NCBI GenBank assembly: GCA_964521195.1
Contig: CAZFRE010000004.1
Coordinates: 62,001-126,000 of the forward strand
DNA from: CAWDNM01 sp964521195
GTDB lineage: Bacteria > Actinomycetota > Coriobacteriia > Anaerosomatales > JAAXUF01
Length of the DNA stretch: 64,000 nt
Direction of reading: 5' to 3'
A program made the translations under genes and the position numbers. The notes below the pieces were generated by a model. It had not been told where the DNA came from. It saw only the letters and a list, made by a program, of their open reading frames with translations, and searched no databases. This document shows positions 26,325 to 35,634 of this stretch, one piece after another; position 1 is the stretch's first letter, and every line of letters starts with the position of its first letter.

Positions 26325-26888
26325 ATGGCAACCGACGGAGACATCCGCTTTCCGCCAGGGCGGCGACGCGAGAAGCCGAGCTTCGAGCCCCCGCCGTGGG
26401 AGCGCGACCAGTTCGAGGAGCTCGCCCGACAGAAGCAGGCGGCCGAGGAAGCCGAGGCCGCGAGCGTACCGGTCGCACAGGACGCCGAACGTGAGCCTGT
26501 GGCGGAGCAGACACTGCCGCAGCAAGTAGCGGCGGCAGCGGGCGACGAGAGCGCCGCGACGGGGGGATCGATGGCCGAGTCCGAGCCGGCCGAAACGGCA
26601 GGCGGAGATCTCGACCCCAAGCGCGTCGAGATGCTGATGATGGGCCTTCGGGCGGAGGAGCCGCGTCCGGAGGAGGCGTACTGGAAGGTGACGACTGCAG
26701 CAGGGGTCGTCAGCACGTTCATCGGACTTGTGGTCACCACGTGGGGCATCATCGCGCTTGCCGCGCCGCGGGAACCGGGCGCTGGAGCCATGATGATGGT
26801 TCTGATGCTGCTGGTCTTTGGGATCGGTTTCACGGTCGGCGGTGTGTGGGTTGTGTTCAATGCGTTGCGACAGCGAGGAGTGCTCTAA
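26325..26888 (+). CDS. Hypothetical two-helix membrane protein between gyrB and gyrA
   Basis: 187-aa protein not assigned to a family. Residues 1-110 are charged, with many Glu/Ala; residues ~123-180 hold two hydrophobic helices (VVSTFIGLVVTTWGIIALA and MMMVLMLLVFGIGFTVGGVWVVF) with a short loop and a basic end. Its stop is immediately followed by the gyrA start, so it is almost certainly cotranscribed with gyrase. The ribosome site is weak. A link to gyrase function cannot be claimed. Confidence 0.7.
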   Translation: MATDGDIRFPPGRRREKPSFEPPPWERDQFEELARQKQAAEEAEAASVPVAQDAEREPVAEQTLPQQVAAAAGDESAATGGSMAESEPAETAGGDLDPKRVEMLMMGLRAEEPRPEEAYWKVTTAAGVVSTFIGLVVTTWGIIALAAPREPGAGAMMMVLMLLVFGIGFTVGGVWVVFNALRQRGVL

Positions 26889-29519
26889 GTGGCAGACGAG
26901 AACGGGACGATCGACACAAGCGGGACCATCACGCTCCCGATCGAGATCCAGCGAGAGCTGAGAAACTCGTTCCTCGAGTACTCGATGAGCGTCATCGTCT
27001 CCCGAGCGCTCCCCGACGTCCGGGACGGGCTGAAGCCCGTCCACCGACGCATCCTCTACGCGATGAACGAATCCGGACTGACGCCATCGCGCGCCTACAA
27101 GAAGTCGGCGTGGACCGTCGGCGAAGTAATCGGCAAGTACCACCCACACGGTGACGCGGCGGTCTATCAGACGATGGTCCGCATGGCGCAGCCGTTCGCG
27201 ATGAGGGCTCCGCTCGTCGACGGTCACGGCAACTTCGGATCCGTGGACGGCGACGCTGCAGCCGCCATGCGCTACACGGAGTCCCGCCTGCACCGCCTGG
27301 CGATGGAGCTCCTGCGCGATCTCGACAAGGAGACCGTAGACTTCGGCCCGAACTACGACGAGTCGCTCACCGAGCCGATGGTCCTGCCCAGCCGGTTCCC
27401 GAACCTGCTCGTCAACGGCTCCGCCGGTATCGCGGTCGGCATGGCCACGAACATCCCGCCGCACAACCTCGCCGAGGTCATCGACGCGACGACCATGCTC
27501 ATCGACAACCCCGAAGTCAGCATCGAAGAGCTGATGACGGTGATGCCGGGACCGGACTTCCCGACCGCCGGCATGATCATGGGCAAGGACGGGATCCGCT
27601 CGGCGTATGAGACCGGTCGCGGCTCGATCACCATCCGCGGCAAGGCCCACATCGAGCAGACCTCCACCGGCCGCACGCGCATCGTCATCACCGAGATCCC
27701 GTACCAGGTCAACAAGTCCAAGCTGGTCACGAAGATCGCGGACCTCGTCCGCGAGAAGAAGCTGACCGAGATCAGCGACCTGCGCGACGAGTCCGATCGC
27801 AAGGGCATGCGCATCGTCATCGAGCTCAAAGCGAACGCCGGCATTCCGCAGGTCGTCCTCAACAAGCTCTACAAGCACACCCAGCTGCAACAGGGCTTCG
27901 GTGTCATCATGCTCTCGCTCGTCGACGGCGTACCGCGGACGCTCAATCTCAAGGAGATGCTCCACTACTACGTCGAGCACCAGAAGGACGTCATCACACG
28001 ACGGACGAAGTACGAGCTGCGGAAAGCCGAGGAGCGCGCCCACATCCTCGAGGGCTACATCATCGCGCTGGACAACATCGACGAGGTCATCAAGATCATC
28101 CGGGCCTCTGAGACCGATGTCGAAGCGAAGTCCCGACTCATCGAGCGGTTCGGCCTTTCGGAGATCCAGACCGATGCGATCCTCGAGATGCGCCTACGCC
28201 GCCTGACCGGCCTCGAGCGCCACAAGATCGAGGACGAGCTCGAGGAGCTTCGCAAGAAGATCGCGTGGTACAAGCAGGTTCTGGGCGACATCAACCTCGT
28301 GCTCGGCATCATCAAGGACGAGCTTGCCGAGGTACGGCAGAAGTTCGGCGACAAGCGCCGGACAGAGATCTCCAGCGCCGCCAAGGACCTCGATGTCGAA
28401 GACCTCATCGCCGAGGAAGACATGGTCGTCACCATCACCAAGGCCGGGTACGTGAAGCGCCTTCCCGTTGCCACCTACCGTCAGCAGAAGCGCGGTGGCA
28501 AGGGGCTGCAGGGCGTCAACCTCAAGGATCAGGACTTCGTCGAGCACCTCTTCATCGCGAGTACCCACGACTACGTCCTCATCTTCTCGACGCGAGGCAA
28601 GGTCTACCGCCTCAAGGTCCACGAGCTGCCCATAGGCTCGCGTCACGCACGGGGCGCCGCCGTGGTCAACATCCTGCCGTTCGAGCAGTCCGAGAAGATC
28701 GCCGCGGTCATCAATACCAAGACGTTCTCGCCGGACGAGTTCCTCATGTTCGCGACCAAGCACGGCATGGTGAAGAAGACGGCCATCCAGGCATATGACC
28801 GTTCGCGCCGAGACGGCATCATCGCCATCAACCTCCGAGACGAAGACGAGCTCATCTCGGTTCGCCGCGTGAAGACCGGCGAGAAGGTGATGATGGTCGC
28901 GACGTCGGGCAAGGCCATCAAGTGGGACGAGGCCGAGGCGCGTCCCATGGGCCGCGACACCATGGGCGTCAAAGGCATGACTGTGAAGCAGGGCGAGGCG
29001 ATCCTCGGCATGGAGATCGCGCCCGACAGCGGAGAGCTGTTCGTGGTGACGGAGCGCGGCTACGGGAAGCGGACGCCGGTCAGCGAGTACCCCGAGCACC
29101 ATCGTGGCGGCCAGGGCGTCAAGACGATTCAGGTGACGCCCAAGAAGGGCGCGCTCACGGGCATGAAAATCGTCCAGCCGCAGCACGAGCTCATGCTCAT
29201 CTCGGAAGAGGGCGTCGTCATCCGCGTCAAGGCTGACGACATCTCCAAGCTGGGTCGCTCAACGCAGGGCGTCAAGGTCATGAACGTCGCGGAGACGGAC
29301 CGAGTCAGCGCGATCGCCCGCGTGAGCGGCGGCAAGAAGAAGGCCCCCAAGGCTCGAGGCATCGGGGAGGGTCAGGGGTCGCTGCTGGAAGCCAACGGTG
29401 CGGCGGCCGCCTCGCCTGACGCCGGGGAACCTGCCGAGATAGACGACGAGACCGAAGACCTCATGGCCGAGGAATTCGAAGACGCCGAGGACGCAGAGGC
29501 GGCCGAGACAGACGAGTAG
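26889..29519 (+). CDS. gyrA: DNA gyrase subunit A
   Basis: 876-aa cleavage-religation subunit. The catalytic tyrosine is in AAMRYTESRL, and the C-terminal beta-pinwheel has a GyrA box of the form QQKRGGKG, supporting gyrase rather than topoisomerase IV. The C-terminus is a long acidic tail. In the quinolone-determining region, HPHGDAAVYQTMV, residues 90 and 94 (M. tuberculosis numbering, same here) are Ala and Gln; most bacteria have Ser or Ala at the first and Asp or Glu at the second. GTG 26889 directly follows the previous stop, with GAGGAG upstream. Confidence 0.98.
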   Translation: MADENGTIDTSGTITLPIEIQRELRNSFLEYSMSVIVSRALPDVRDGLKPVHRRILYAMNESGLTPSRAYKKSAWTVGEVIGKYHPHGDAAVYQTMVRMAQPFAMRAPLVDGHGNFGSVDGDAAAAMRYTESRLHRLAMELLRDLDKETVDFGPNYDESLTEPMVLPSRFPNLLVNGSAGIAVGMATNIPPHNLAEVIDATTMLIDNPEVSIEELMTVMPGPDFPTAGMIMGKDGIRSAYETGRGSITIRGKAHIEQTSTGRTRIVITEIPYQVNKSKLVTKIADLVREKKLTEISDLRDESDRKGMRIVIELKANAGIPQVVLNKLYKHTQLQQGFGVIMLSLVDGVPRTLNLKEMLHYYVEHQKDVITRRTKYELRKAEERAHILEGYIIALDNIDEVIKIIRASETDVEAKSRLIERFGLSEIQTDAILEMRLRRLTGLERHKIEDELEELRKKIAWYKQVLGDINLVLGIIKDELAEVRQKFGDKRRTEISSAAKDLDVEDLIAEEDMVVTITKAGYVKRLPVATYRQQKRGGKGLQGVNLKDQDFVEHLFIASTHDYVLIFSTRGKVYRLKVHELPIGSRHARGAAVVNILPFEQSEKIAAVINTKTFSPDEFLMFATKHGMVKKTAIQAYDRSRRDGIIAINLRDEDELISVRRVKTGEKVMMVATSGKAIKWDEAEARPMGRDTMGVKGMTVKQGEAILGMEIAPDSGELFVVTERGYGKRTPVSEYPEHHRGGQGVKTIQVTPKKGALTGMKIVQPQHELMLISEEGVVIRVKADDISKLGRSTQGVKVMNVAETDRVSAIARVSGGKKKAPKARGIGEGQGSLLEANGAAAASPDAGEPAEIDDETEDLMAEEFEDAEDAEAAETDE

Positions 29520-29529
29520 AAGTCACGAG

Positions 29530-30234
29530 ATGGCCGACCACACCGGCACAGCTGGACCCGATGCAAGGCTCGGTACCATCGAGGTCGTGCTCTTCGACCT
29601 CGATGGTACGCTCATCGACACCATCGACCTCATCCTCGCGTCGATGCGTCACGCGACCACCACCGTCCTCGGTGAAGCACTGCCGGACAACGTACTCATG
29701 CACAACGTGGGCGTGCCGCTGCTGGTGCAGATGCGCGAGTTCGACTCCGAGCGCGCTGAGGAGCTTCTGGCCTGCTACCGCGAGCACAACGCGATCGTGC
29801 ACGACGAGCTCGTCGCCGAGTACCCGGGCGTGGAAGAAGGGCTCAAGGCATTGGCGGACCATGGATATCGCATGGCGATCGTCACCTCGAAAAGCAAGCC
29901 CGTGGCGATGCGAGGGCTGAAGGCGTTCGGTCTCGAAGACTACTTCGAGACGGTCGTCGCGTACGAAGACACCACCATCCACAAGCCGGAACCAGAGCCG
30001 CTTCATGAGGCGGCGCGGCGCCTGCGGGTCCCCATCGATCGGTGTGCCTACGTCGGAGACAGCCCGCACGACATGAACGCGGCGATAGCGGCCGACGCTG
30101 TCGCCGTGGCGGCGTTGTGGGGCCCGTTCGCCGAGCGTGTGCTGGAGCCCGGACCGGTGGTAGCACTCGAGCGACTCGAGGACTTGGCGGTATTGCTCGG
30201 ACCGGCGAAAGGGAGCATCTCGGCGGAGGACTGA
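29530..30234 (+). CDS. HAD-family phosphatase (PpaX/Gph-like)
   Basis: 234-aa haloacid dehalogenase-type hydrolase. Motif I is VLFDLDGTLIDT, motif II is VTSK, motif III has the Lys of HKPEPEPL, and motif IV is YVGDSPHDMNAA, with an alpha-helical cap between I and II. This set fits pyrophosphatase PpaX or phosphoglycolate phosphatase; the substrate cannot be fixed from sequence. It follows gyrA by 10 nt and may be cotranscribed. Confidence 0.85.
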   Translation: MADHTGTAGPDARLGTIEVVLFDLDGTLIDTIDLILASMRHATTTVLGEALPDNVLMHNVGVPLLVQMREFDSERAEELLACYREHNAIVHDELVAEYPGVEEGLKALADHGYRMAIVTSKSKPVAMRGLKAFGLEDYFETVVAYEDTTIHKPEPEPLHEAARRLRVPIDRCAYVGDSPHDMNAAIAADAVAVAALWGPFAERVLEPGPVVALERLEDLAVLLGPAKGSISAED

Positions 30235-30360
30235 CGTCAGACGCACCAATCGTGGTCCCAAGTGGGAAGCCGAGGCCACGTTGTGGAACAATGCTGGAAG
30301 TGCCCACGTCGCTCAGGTACGAGCGGTCACCACCCACGGGCGGGTCTTGAGGAGGATCGC

Positions 30361-31821
30361 GTGTCGAAGAGGACCAAGATCATCATCGGCGTCGTCGTGC
30401 TGCTCGTGGTCGGAGGCGTTGCTGCGTCGTTCGCCCTCAGGGCAGGTGGCGGTGGACCTCAGATCAAGACCGCCACGGTCTCTCAGACCGAACTCGGCGT
30501 GACCGTATCGGCGTCAGGCAAGATCCAGGCGGGTTCGCGGGCCGACGTCTATCCGCCCACCGCAGGCACGATCGCGCGCGTGTTCGTGAGCGATGGGGCG
30601 ACCGTCACTGCAGGTCAGCGGCTCGCAAAGATGGATACGGGACCCCTGGAGCTCGCCGTGCAGCAGGCCAAGGCGGGCCTTTCGCAGGCGCAGGCGGCCT
30701 ACGACAACATCGATGCCCAGAACGTGTCCTCGGGCGACATCGCCGCTGCCGAAGCGAATGTGAAGGCCGCGAAGAGCGCATGGGACTCCGCGAAGAAGGC
30801 CGCTGACGCGGTCGCCGGCCCCACGGACGGCCAGCTCGATGCGGCGGAGGCCAGCAAGGACGCGGCTGAGTCGGCCTACGACGACGCCACTGCCGCCTAC
30901 GACGCCGCGCTGCTCGCTTACGGCTCCACGTCGCCGACCACGGCCGTCGCGCTGACCGCCAAGAAGTCGGCGTACGCGGGCTATCTGAGCGCGAAGTCGA
31001 CCTACGACTCCCTTGCGGCCACCGACATGGACCCGGCGCAGGCTGCGGCTGACGCTGGCGCTTCCTCGGCGTATGCGGCGTACAAGGCTGCCGAGGCCGC
31101 GCTTACGAAGGCCCGGGTCGCCGACCCCGCGAGCTCGAAGTCGGCGGCACGTGCTGCGGTGACGAGTGCCGCGAAGGCGCTTGAAGTGGCGCGCAACAAC
31201 CTTGAGGCTGCGACGCTGCGGGCGCCGATCGACGGCACCGTCTTCTTCAACGCGTCAGGGACGCCCGGATCGGACGGCAAGACGCCGCTGCCCGCCGCGG
31301 GTTCGGCGGTCGCCCCACAGGCGGCGCCGTTCTCAGTGGTCGACTTGGGCGGCTCGACCTTCATCGCCGAAGTCGACGAGGCCGATATCGACCGCGTCCG
31401 AGTGGCGATGGAGGCGGACGTGACGCTTGACTCGTTCCCGGGCGAGACGTTCGCGACGAAGGTCACCCACATCAACTCAGCGGCCCAGCCCACAGCGACC
31501 GGCGGCACCATCTTCCCCGTCGAGCTTGCGATGACGGACACCGGAAAGAACATCCTCATCGGCATGAAGGGCGATGCGACGATCAAGGTGTCGTCAATCC
31601 CGAGCGCGCTGACGATTCCGCTCGAGGCGCTGTTCAACGAGAACGGCACGAACTTCGTCTACAAGGTCGAGAACGGCAAATTGGTCAAGACGACCATCAC
31701 CATAGGCGCCCAGACCGACACCGAGGTGGAGGTCATCGAAGGGCTGAAGAAGGACGAGGTCGTGGCCCTGGCCAGCCCCACCACCTATACGGACGGCATG
31801 GCCGTGACCGTGAAGAACTAG
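30361..31821 (+). CDS. MacA-like membrane-fusion (adaptor) protein of an ABC exporter
   Basis: 486-aa HlyD/MacA-family protein. GTG 30361 follows AGGAGG; an in-frame extension upstream has no support. An N-terminal membrane anchor (IIIGVVVLLVVGGVAASF, residues 6-23) is followed by a split lipoyl domain (GTIARVFVSDGATVTAGQRL) whose halves are separated by a very Ala-rich, Lys/Asp-rich helical hairpin of about 200 residues, then beta-barrel and membrane-proximal domains. In a single-membrane cell it would act on the outer face with the next two genes. The exported substrate is unknown (peptide, drug or lipid are all possible). Confidence 0.85.
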   Translation: MSKRTKIIIGVVVLLVVGGVAASFALRAGGGGPQIKTATVSQTELGVTVSASGKIQAGSRADVYPPTAGTIARVFVSDGATVTAGQRLAKMDTGPLELAVQQAKAGLSQAQAAYDNIDAQNVSSGDIAAAEANVKAAKSAWDSAKKAADAVAGPTDGQLDAAEASKDAAESAYDDATAAYDAALLAYGSTSPTTAVALTAKKSAYAGYLSAKSTYDSLAATDMDPAQAAADAGASSAYAAYKAAEAALTKARVADPASSKSAARAAVTSAAKALEVARNNLEAATLRAPIDGTVFFNASGTPGSDGKTPLPAAGSAVAPQAAPFSVVDLGGSTFIAEVDEADIDRVRVAMEADVTLDSFPGETFATKVTHINSAAQPTATGGTIFPVELAMTDTGKNILIGMKGDATIKVSSIPSALTIPLEALFNENGTNFVYKVENGKLVKTTITIGAQTDTEVEVIEGLKKDEVVALASPTTYTDGMAVTVKN

Positions 31822-31832
31822 CGGCTGGACGA

Positions 31833-32681
31833 ATGCCCGAGGCACCGCACGTGCCCGAGATCGACCGGATCGGAACCGAAGAGGGGCCCTCGTGTGCGAT
31901 CGACGCGGTCCTCTCGGTGACCGATGTCTCGAAGTGCTACGTCTTGGACGAGGTTCAGGTCAACGCCTTGCGCGGCGTGGACATGGAGGTCTGCCGCGGC
32001 GAGATGCTCGCGATCATGGGCCCCTCAGGGTCGGGCAAGTCGACGCTCATGCACATCGTCGGCCTGCTCGACCACCCGACGACCGGCACCGTTCAGGTCG
32101 ATGGCGAGGACGTCTCGGGCATGTCACCTAACGAACTGGCGTCCGTGCGCAACAAACGCATCGGCTTCGTGTTCCAGTCATTCAACCTGCTCGCGCGCAC
32201 CACGGCGCAGGCGAACGTGGAGTTGCCGCTGATCTACGCGGGCGTCTCGGGCGCGGAACGTGCGCGGCGCGCTCGCGAGGCGTTGGAGCGCGTCGGGCTC
32301 GGCAACCGCCTTTCGCACATGCCCAATCAACTCTCGGGCGGGCAGCAGCAGCGCGTCGCGATCGCTCGGGCGCTCGTGACCGAGCCCAGCATCGTCCTCG
32401 CGGACGAGCCCACCGGCAACCTCGACTCGCGCAGCGGTGTCGAGGTCATGTCGATCCTCCAGGGCCTGAACGACCAGGGCATCACGGTCGTACTCGTCAC
32501 CCACGACGCGCGTGTGGCCCGGCATGCACAGCGGGTCGTCCACATCCGAGATGGGCGGATCGTGCTCAACGAGTGCGTCGAGGACCGTATCCTCGCCTCC
32601 GATGAGGTGGCGGCGGAGTCGGAAGGCTCGGCCGAACAGGATACGCGAGGACTGTCCGTGAACCGGGCGGTGGGCCCGTGA
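31833..32681 (+). CDS. MacB/LolD-type ABC transporter ATP-binding protein
   Basis: 282-aa ATPase powering the adaptor-permease pair. Walker A GPSGSGKST, Q-loop FVFQSFNLL, signature LSGGQQQR, Walker B IVLADEPTGNLD and switch H in VLVTHD are all present. About 30 extra residues precede the core, with Cys residues near 15 and 30, and the last ~45 residues are acidic and unlike the family. It overlaps the permease start by GTGA. Confidence 0.92.
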   Translation: MPEAPHVPEIDRIGTEEGPSCAIDAVLSVTDVSKCYVLDEVQVNALRGVDMEVCRGEMLAIMGPSGSGKSTLMHIVGLLDHPTTGTVQVDGEDVSGMSPNELASVRNKRIGFVFQSFNLLARTTAQANVELPLIYAGVSGAERARRAREALERVGLGNRLSHMPNQLSGGQQQRVAIARALVTEPSIVLADEPTGNLDSRSGVEVMSILQGLNDQGITVVLVTHDARVARHAQRVVHIRDGRIVLNECVEDRILASDEVAAESEGSAEQDTRGLSVNRAVGP

Positions 32682-33877
32682 ACCTGGTCGAGTCGTTCGC
32701 CATTGCGATCCGTGCGCTCAATGCGAACAAGGTTCGAAGCGCGCTCACCATGCTCGGTGTGATCATCGGCGTGGCGGCGGTCATTCTGCTGGTGTCCATC
32801 GGCACCGGAGTGCAGTCGCAGGTGACGGGCTCGATCGAGGGGCTCGGGTCCAACCTCCTGTTCGTGTTCCCCGGCAACTACAGCGAAGGCGGGGGCGGCG
32901 GCCCGGGAGGGCCGGGGGCCTCCATCCGCAAGCCGTTCACGCTCGATGATGCTCAGTCACTGCAGGTCAGACTCGGCGCCGATGCGATCGTGGTGCCCGT
33001 GGCGCAGGGGCAGACCGCGCTCAAGGTCGGGAACCGCACGTGGCGCAGTTCCATCTCGGCGGGCAACGAGCACGGCATGGAGGTCTTCACGGCCGACCTT
33101 GCCGGCGGGCGCTTCTACAACCGGTCCGAAGTGACCGCGAGTCGCCGCGTCCTGCTCCTGGGGGCCACGGCTCGCGACGAGCTGTTCCCCGGCCAGAACC
33201 CGGTCGGCAGGACCGTCTCCGTGGACGGGCAGCCGTTCACTGTGATCGGATTCTTCTTGCCCATGGGAGGCTCGTTCTCCGGCGATCAGGACAACACCGT
33301 CTACATGCCGGTCACGACGGCCCAGCAACTCCTCGGCTCCAAGGACATAAGCACCATCATCATCAAGGCGGTGGATGCCGACAACGTCGAGCTGCTCAAG
33401 TCCCGCGTGACCCAGCTGCTCCGGCCCCGGTTCAAGGACCAGTTCACCGTCTTCACGCAGGAGCAGACGCTCGGGCTGCTTTCGACGCTGCTCGGCACGC
33501 TCACGGCGATGCTTGCGGGCCTTGCAAGCATATCGTTGCTCGTGGGCGGCATCGGCATCATGAACATCATGCTGGTCAGCGTCTCCGAGAGGACCCGCGA
33601 GATCGGCATCCGCAAGGCGGTCGGCGCGCGGACATACGACATCCTCAGCCAGTTCGTGATCGAGGCAGTCGTACTCTCGGTACTCGGCGGTTTCGTGGGG
33701 ATACTCGTCGGTGCCGGCGGAGCGCTTGCGCTGCGGCCGTGGGTGCCCGCGGAGGTCTCCCCGTGGGCGGTCGTGCTGGCGTTCGTGTTCTCGGCGGCGG
33801 TCGGCGTGTTCTTCGGCGTGTACCCGGCGTTTCGTGCGTCGAGGCTCGACCCGATCGAGGCGCTGCGCTACGAGTAG
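32678..33877 (+). CDS. MacB/FtsX-type ABC transporter permease
   Basis: 399-aa permease with one N-terminal helix, a large extracytoplasmic MacB-PCD domain (residues ~45-260, with a glycine-rich insert GGGGGPGGPG near 70) and three C-terminal FtsX-type helices (SISLLVGGIGIMNIMLVSVSERTREIGIRKAVGA region). It completes the adaptor-ATPase-permease exporter. GTG start overlaps the previous stop. Confidence 0.92.
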   Translation: MNLVESFAIAIRALNANKVRSALTMLGVIIGVAAVILLVSIGTGVQSQVTGSIEGLGSNLLFVFPGNYSEGGGGGPGGPGASIRKPFTLDDAQSLQVRLGADAIVVPVAQGQTALKVGNRTWRSSISAGNEHGMEVFTADLAGGRFYNRSEVTASRRVLLLGATARDELFPGQNPVGRTVSVDGQPFTVIGFFLPMGGSFSGDQDNTVYMPVTTAQQLLGSKDISTIIIKAVDADNVELLKSRVTQLLRPRFKDQFTVFTQEQTLGLLSTLLGTLTAMLAGLASISLLVGGIGIMNIMLVSVSERTREIGIRKAVGARTYDILSQFVIEAVVLSVLGGFVGILVGAGGALALRPWVPAEVSPWAVVLAFVFSAAVGVFFGVYPAFRASRLDPIEALRYE

Positions 33878-33907
33878 GCGAGGGGCTGTCGCGCGGGAGC
33901 GCGCGGA

Positions 33908-34405
33908 TCAGCCCTGGAAGTCCTCGGGGTTCACGGTATCGAGGAAGTCACGGAACGCTTCAAGTTCAGCCTCTTCATCCGGAGCCGCTCCGGATTCGTC
34001 CTGGACGGCGGCTACCTCGAGGACCGACTCGGCGACGAAGATGGGCGCACCCATGCGGATCGCGATCGCGATCGAGTCTGAAGGGCGTGCGTCCACGATG
34101 CGGGTGCGCTCCTCAGCACGCAGAGTGATCGCGGCGTAGAAGGTGCCCTCTTCGACGCGTGTGATGTCGACCCGTTCCACGTACGCGTCGAGAGCCTCGA
34201 GCATCTCGCGCATCAGGTCGTGGGTGAACGGGCGCGGCGGCTCGGCGCCCTCGAGCGCTAGTAGTATCGCTGTGGCTTCCGGATGGCCGATCCAGATCGG
34301 GAGGAGCTTGCCTTCGCCTGGCCCATCCTCAAGCGGCTTGAGGATGATGACAGGCTGATTGGACCGGGAATCGAGCGCGAGACTGGCTATGCGGACCTCG
34401 ACCAT
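33908..34405 (-). CDS. DUF151 family protein (bifunctional nuclease-like)
   Basis: 165-aa protein of the DUF151 family, described in plants as a bifunctional nuclease and common as a single gene in actinobacteria. Family blocks: LPIWIGHPEATAILLALEG, FTHDLMREMLEALDA and RPSDSIAIAIRMGAPIFVAE. I start at ATG 34405 behind GGGAGGTG; a GTG three codons earlier overlaps that ribosome site. The acidic C-terminal tail is variable. Cellular role unknown. Confidence 0.85.
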   Translation of the reverse strand: MVEVRIASLALDSRSNQPVIILKPLEDGPGEGKLLPIWIGHPEATAILLALEGAEPPRPFTHDLMREMLEALDAYVERVDITRVEEGTFYAAITLRAEERTRIVDARPSDSIAIAIRMGAPIFVAESVLEVAAVQDESGAAPDEEAELEAFRDFLDTVNPEDFQG

Positions 34406-34506
34406 GAATGGCACCTCCCGCGTGTCTACTGGGTGGGGTAGGGTGAAGGCGAGGAGCGACTCGCTCCATCATACGCGACACTCGCAGGCACACCGGGAGG
34501 ATACCC

Positions 34507-34905
34507 ATGCAGTTCGACGTCGCCACATCCTCGCGAGAACAGCTGGTCGACATCACCCCGCACGTGGCGGAGGCGGTACGGACGACAGGAGTCCGCCACG
34601 GTCTGGCCCACGTGTACTGCCCCCATACGACTGCGGGAATCACCATCAACGAGAACGCCGATCCGGACGTCGTGACGGATCTGCTCGCCGGTCTGGAGCG
34701 GCTGGCGCCGCGTAGCGCGGGCTGGCGGCATCGCGAAGGAAACAGCGACGGGCATCTCAAGGCATCGTTGATCGGGTCGAGCGCGACCGTACCCGTCGAG
34801 GACGGGCGAATGATGCTGGGCACGTGGCAAGGCATCTACCTCGCAGAGTTCGACGGTCCGCGCCGCCGACGAGTCATCGTCACGCTCATCGATGCACGAG
34901 TCTGA
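34507..34905 (+). CDS. yjbQ: YjbQ (UPF0047) family protein
   Basis: 132-aa YjbQ-family protein with the signature HVYCPHTTAGITINENADPDV and a C-terminal LGTWQGIYLAEFDGPRRR. The conserved His/Asp set forms a metal-like site; members have weak thiamine-phosphate synthase activity in vitro, with an uncertain role. GGAGG precedes ATG 34507. It is divergent from the DUF151 gene. Confidence 0.88.
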   Translation: MQFDVATSSREQLVDITPHVAEAVRTTGVRHGLAHVYCPHTTAGITINENADPDVVTDLLAGLERLAPRSAGWRHREGNSDGHLKASLIGSSATVPVEDGRMMLGTWQGIYLAEFDGPRRRRVIVTLIDARV

Positions 34906-35007
34906 GCTGGAGAGACGCGCCCCGGTGAGCGCGCGCACGTCCGGCCCGGGCGTTTCTTGACCGCCCACCAGCGCTGGTATAAGGTATCCGAGCGTTTCGC
35001 CCAGAAC

Positions 35008-35084
35008 GGGCCCGTAGCTCAGTTGGTTAGAGCGCACGGCTGATAACCGTGAGGTCGCTGGTTCGAATCCAGCCGGGCCCACCA
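35008..35084 (+). tRNA. tRNA-Ile (anticodon GAU)
   Basis: A complete cloverleaf: acceptor GGGCCCG pairs with CGGGCCC, anticodon stem CACGG/CCGUG encloses CUGAUAA (anticodon GAU), the T-loop is UUCGAAU, and the CCA end is encoded. Confidence 0.97.
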
Positions 35085-35095
35085 CACGCATTGCG

Positions 35096-35126
35096 ACCAG
35101 GCGGCTACAGGCCGCCTGGTTTTTCG
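35096..35126 (+). terminator. Terminator of tRNA-Ile
   Basis: ACCAGGCGGC (35096-35105) and GCCGCCTGGT (35111-35120) form a perfect stem followed by TTTT, 12 nt after the tRNA. Confidence 0.9.
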
Positions 35127-35193
35127 TTTGCGGGCGTGCGCGCCGTCGAGCCCGCGGGGGGCCCTGATGGTAGCGCGAGGCCCCGTCAAGAGA

Positions 35194-35229
35194 GTGGGCC
35201 CCCGGCCGCATACGCGGCCGGGGGCCCAC
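35194..35229 (-). terminator. Strong 16-bp hairpin downstream of the TusA-like gene
   Basis: GTGGGCCCCCGGCCGC and its exact reverse complement enclose a 4-nt loop, 24 nt after the TusA-like stop. The T-tract is weak, so it may also act as an RNA 3'-end stabiliser. Confidence 0.7.
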
Positions 35230-35253
35230 ATCGTTCGGTGCGAAGGACTGCTG

Positions 35254-35475
35254 CTAGAACTGGATGGTCGCTGTCATGACGGCGCCGTTCTTGGTGACCG
35301 CCAGCAGCGACTTGTTGAGCCGGCCACACCACGAGCGGACATCCTCTTCGAATGTGTCGCAGTCGGCTTTGAGCTCGACGATGTCGCCCGCCTTGATCTC
35401 GGGCATCGCTATGGTCAGCTTGAGAATCGGTTGCGGACACCGCAACCCGGTCGCATCGATCACCTGTGTCGCCAA
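35254..35475 (-). CDS. TusA-family sulfur carrier protein
   Basis: 73-aa TusA/SirA-like protein. The family signature DATGLRCPQPILKL carries the persulfide cysteine (about residue 12). I propose a TTG start at 35475 with AAAGGGG upstream, because this gives the usual TusA length; a GTG at 35529 would add 18 residues unlike the family. The second half has additional cysteines (ADCDTFEEDVRSWCGR), typical of the YedF/TusA-like subgroup. It stands alone here; the rhodanese gene at 50.4 kb is another sulfur-relay candidate. Confidence 0.85.
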   Translation of the reverse strand: MATQVIDATGLRCPQPILKLTIAMPEIKAGDIVELKADCDTFEEDVRSWCGRLNKSLLAVTKNGAVMTATIQF

Positions 35476-35634
35476 GGCCTTGCCCCTTTCCTCTCCAACA
35501 TCACACGCAAGCAGGCATGCTCGACCCACGTACGCACGAGTCGAGTGTAGCGACCGCTACCGCCGGCTCTCTCGCGCAGAATGAGACAGAAGTTATCACA
35601 GCGAGGGGCCTCTCGCGAGGCCCTCGGGCTCCCG

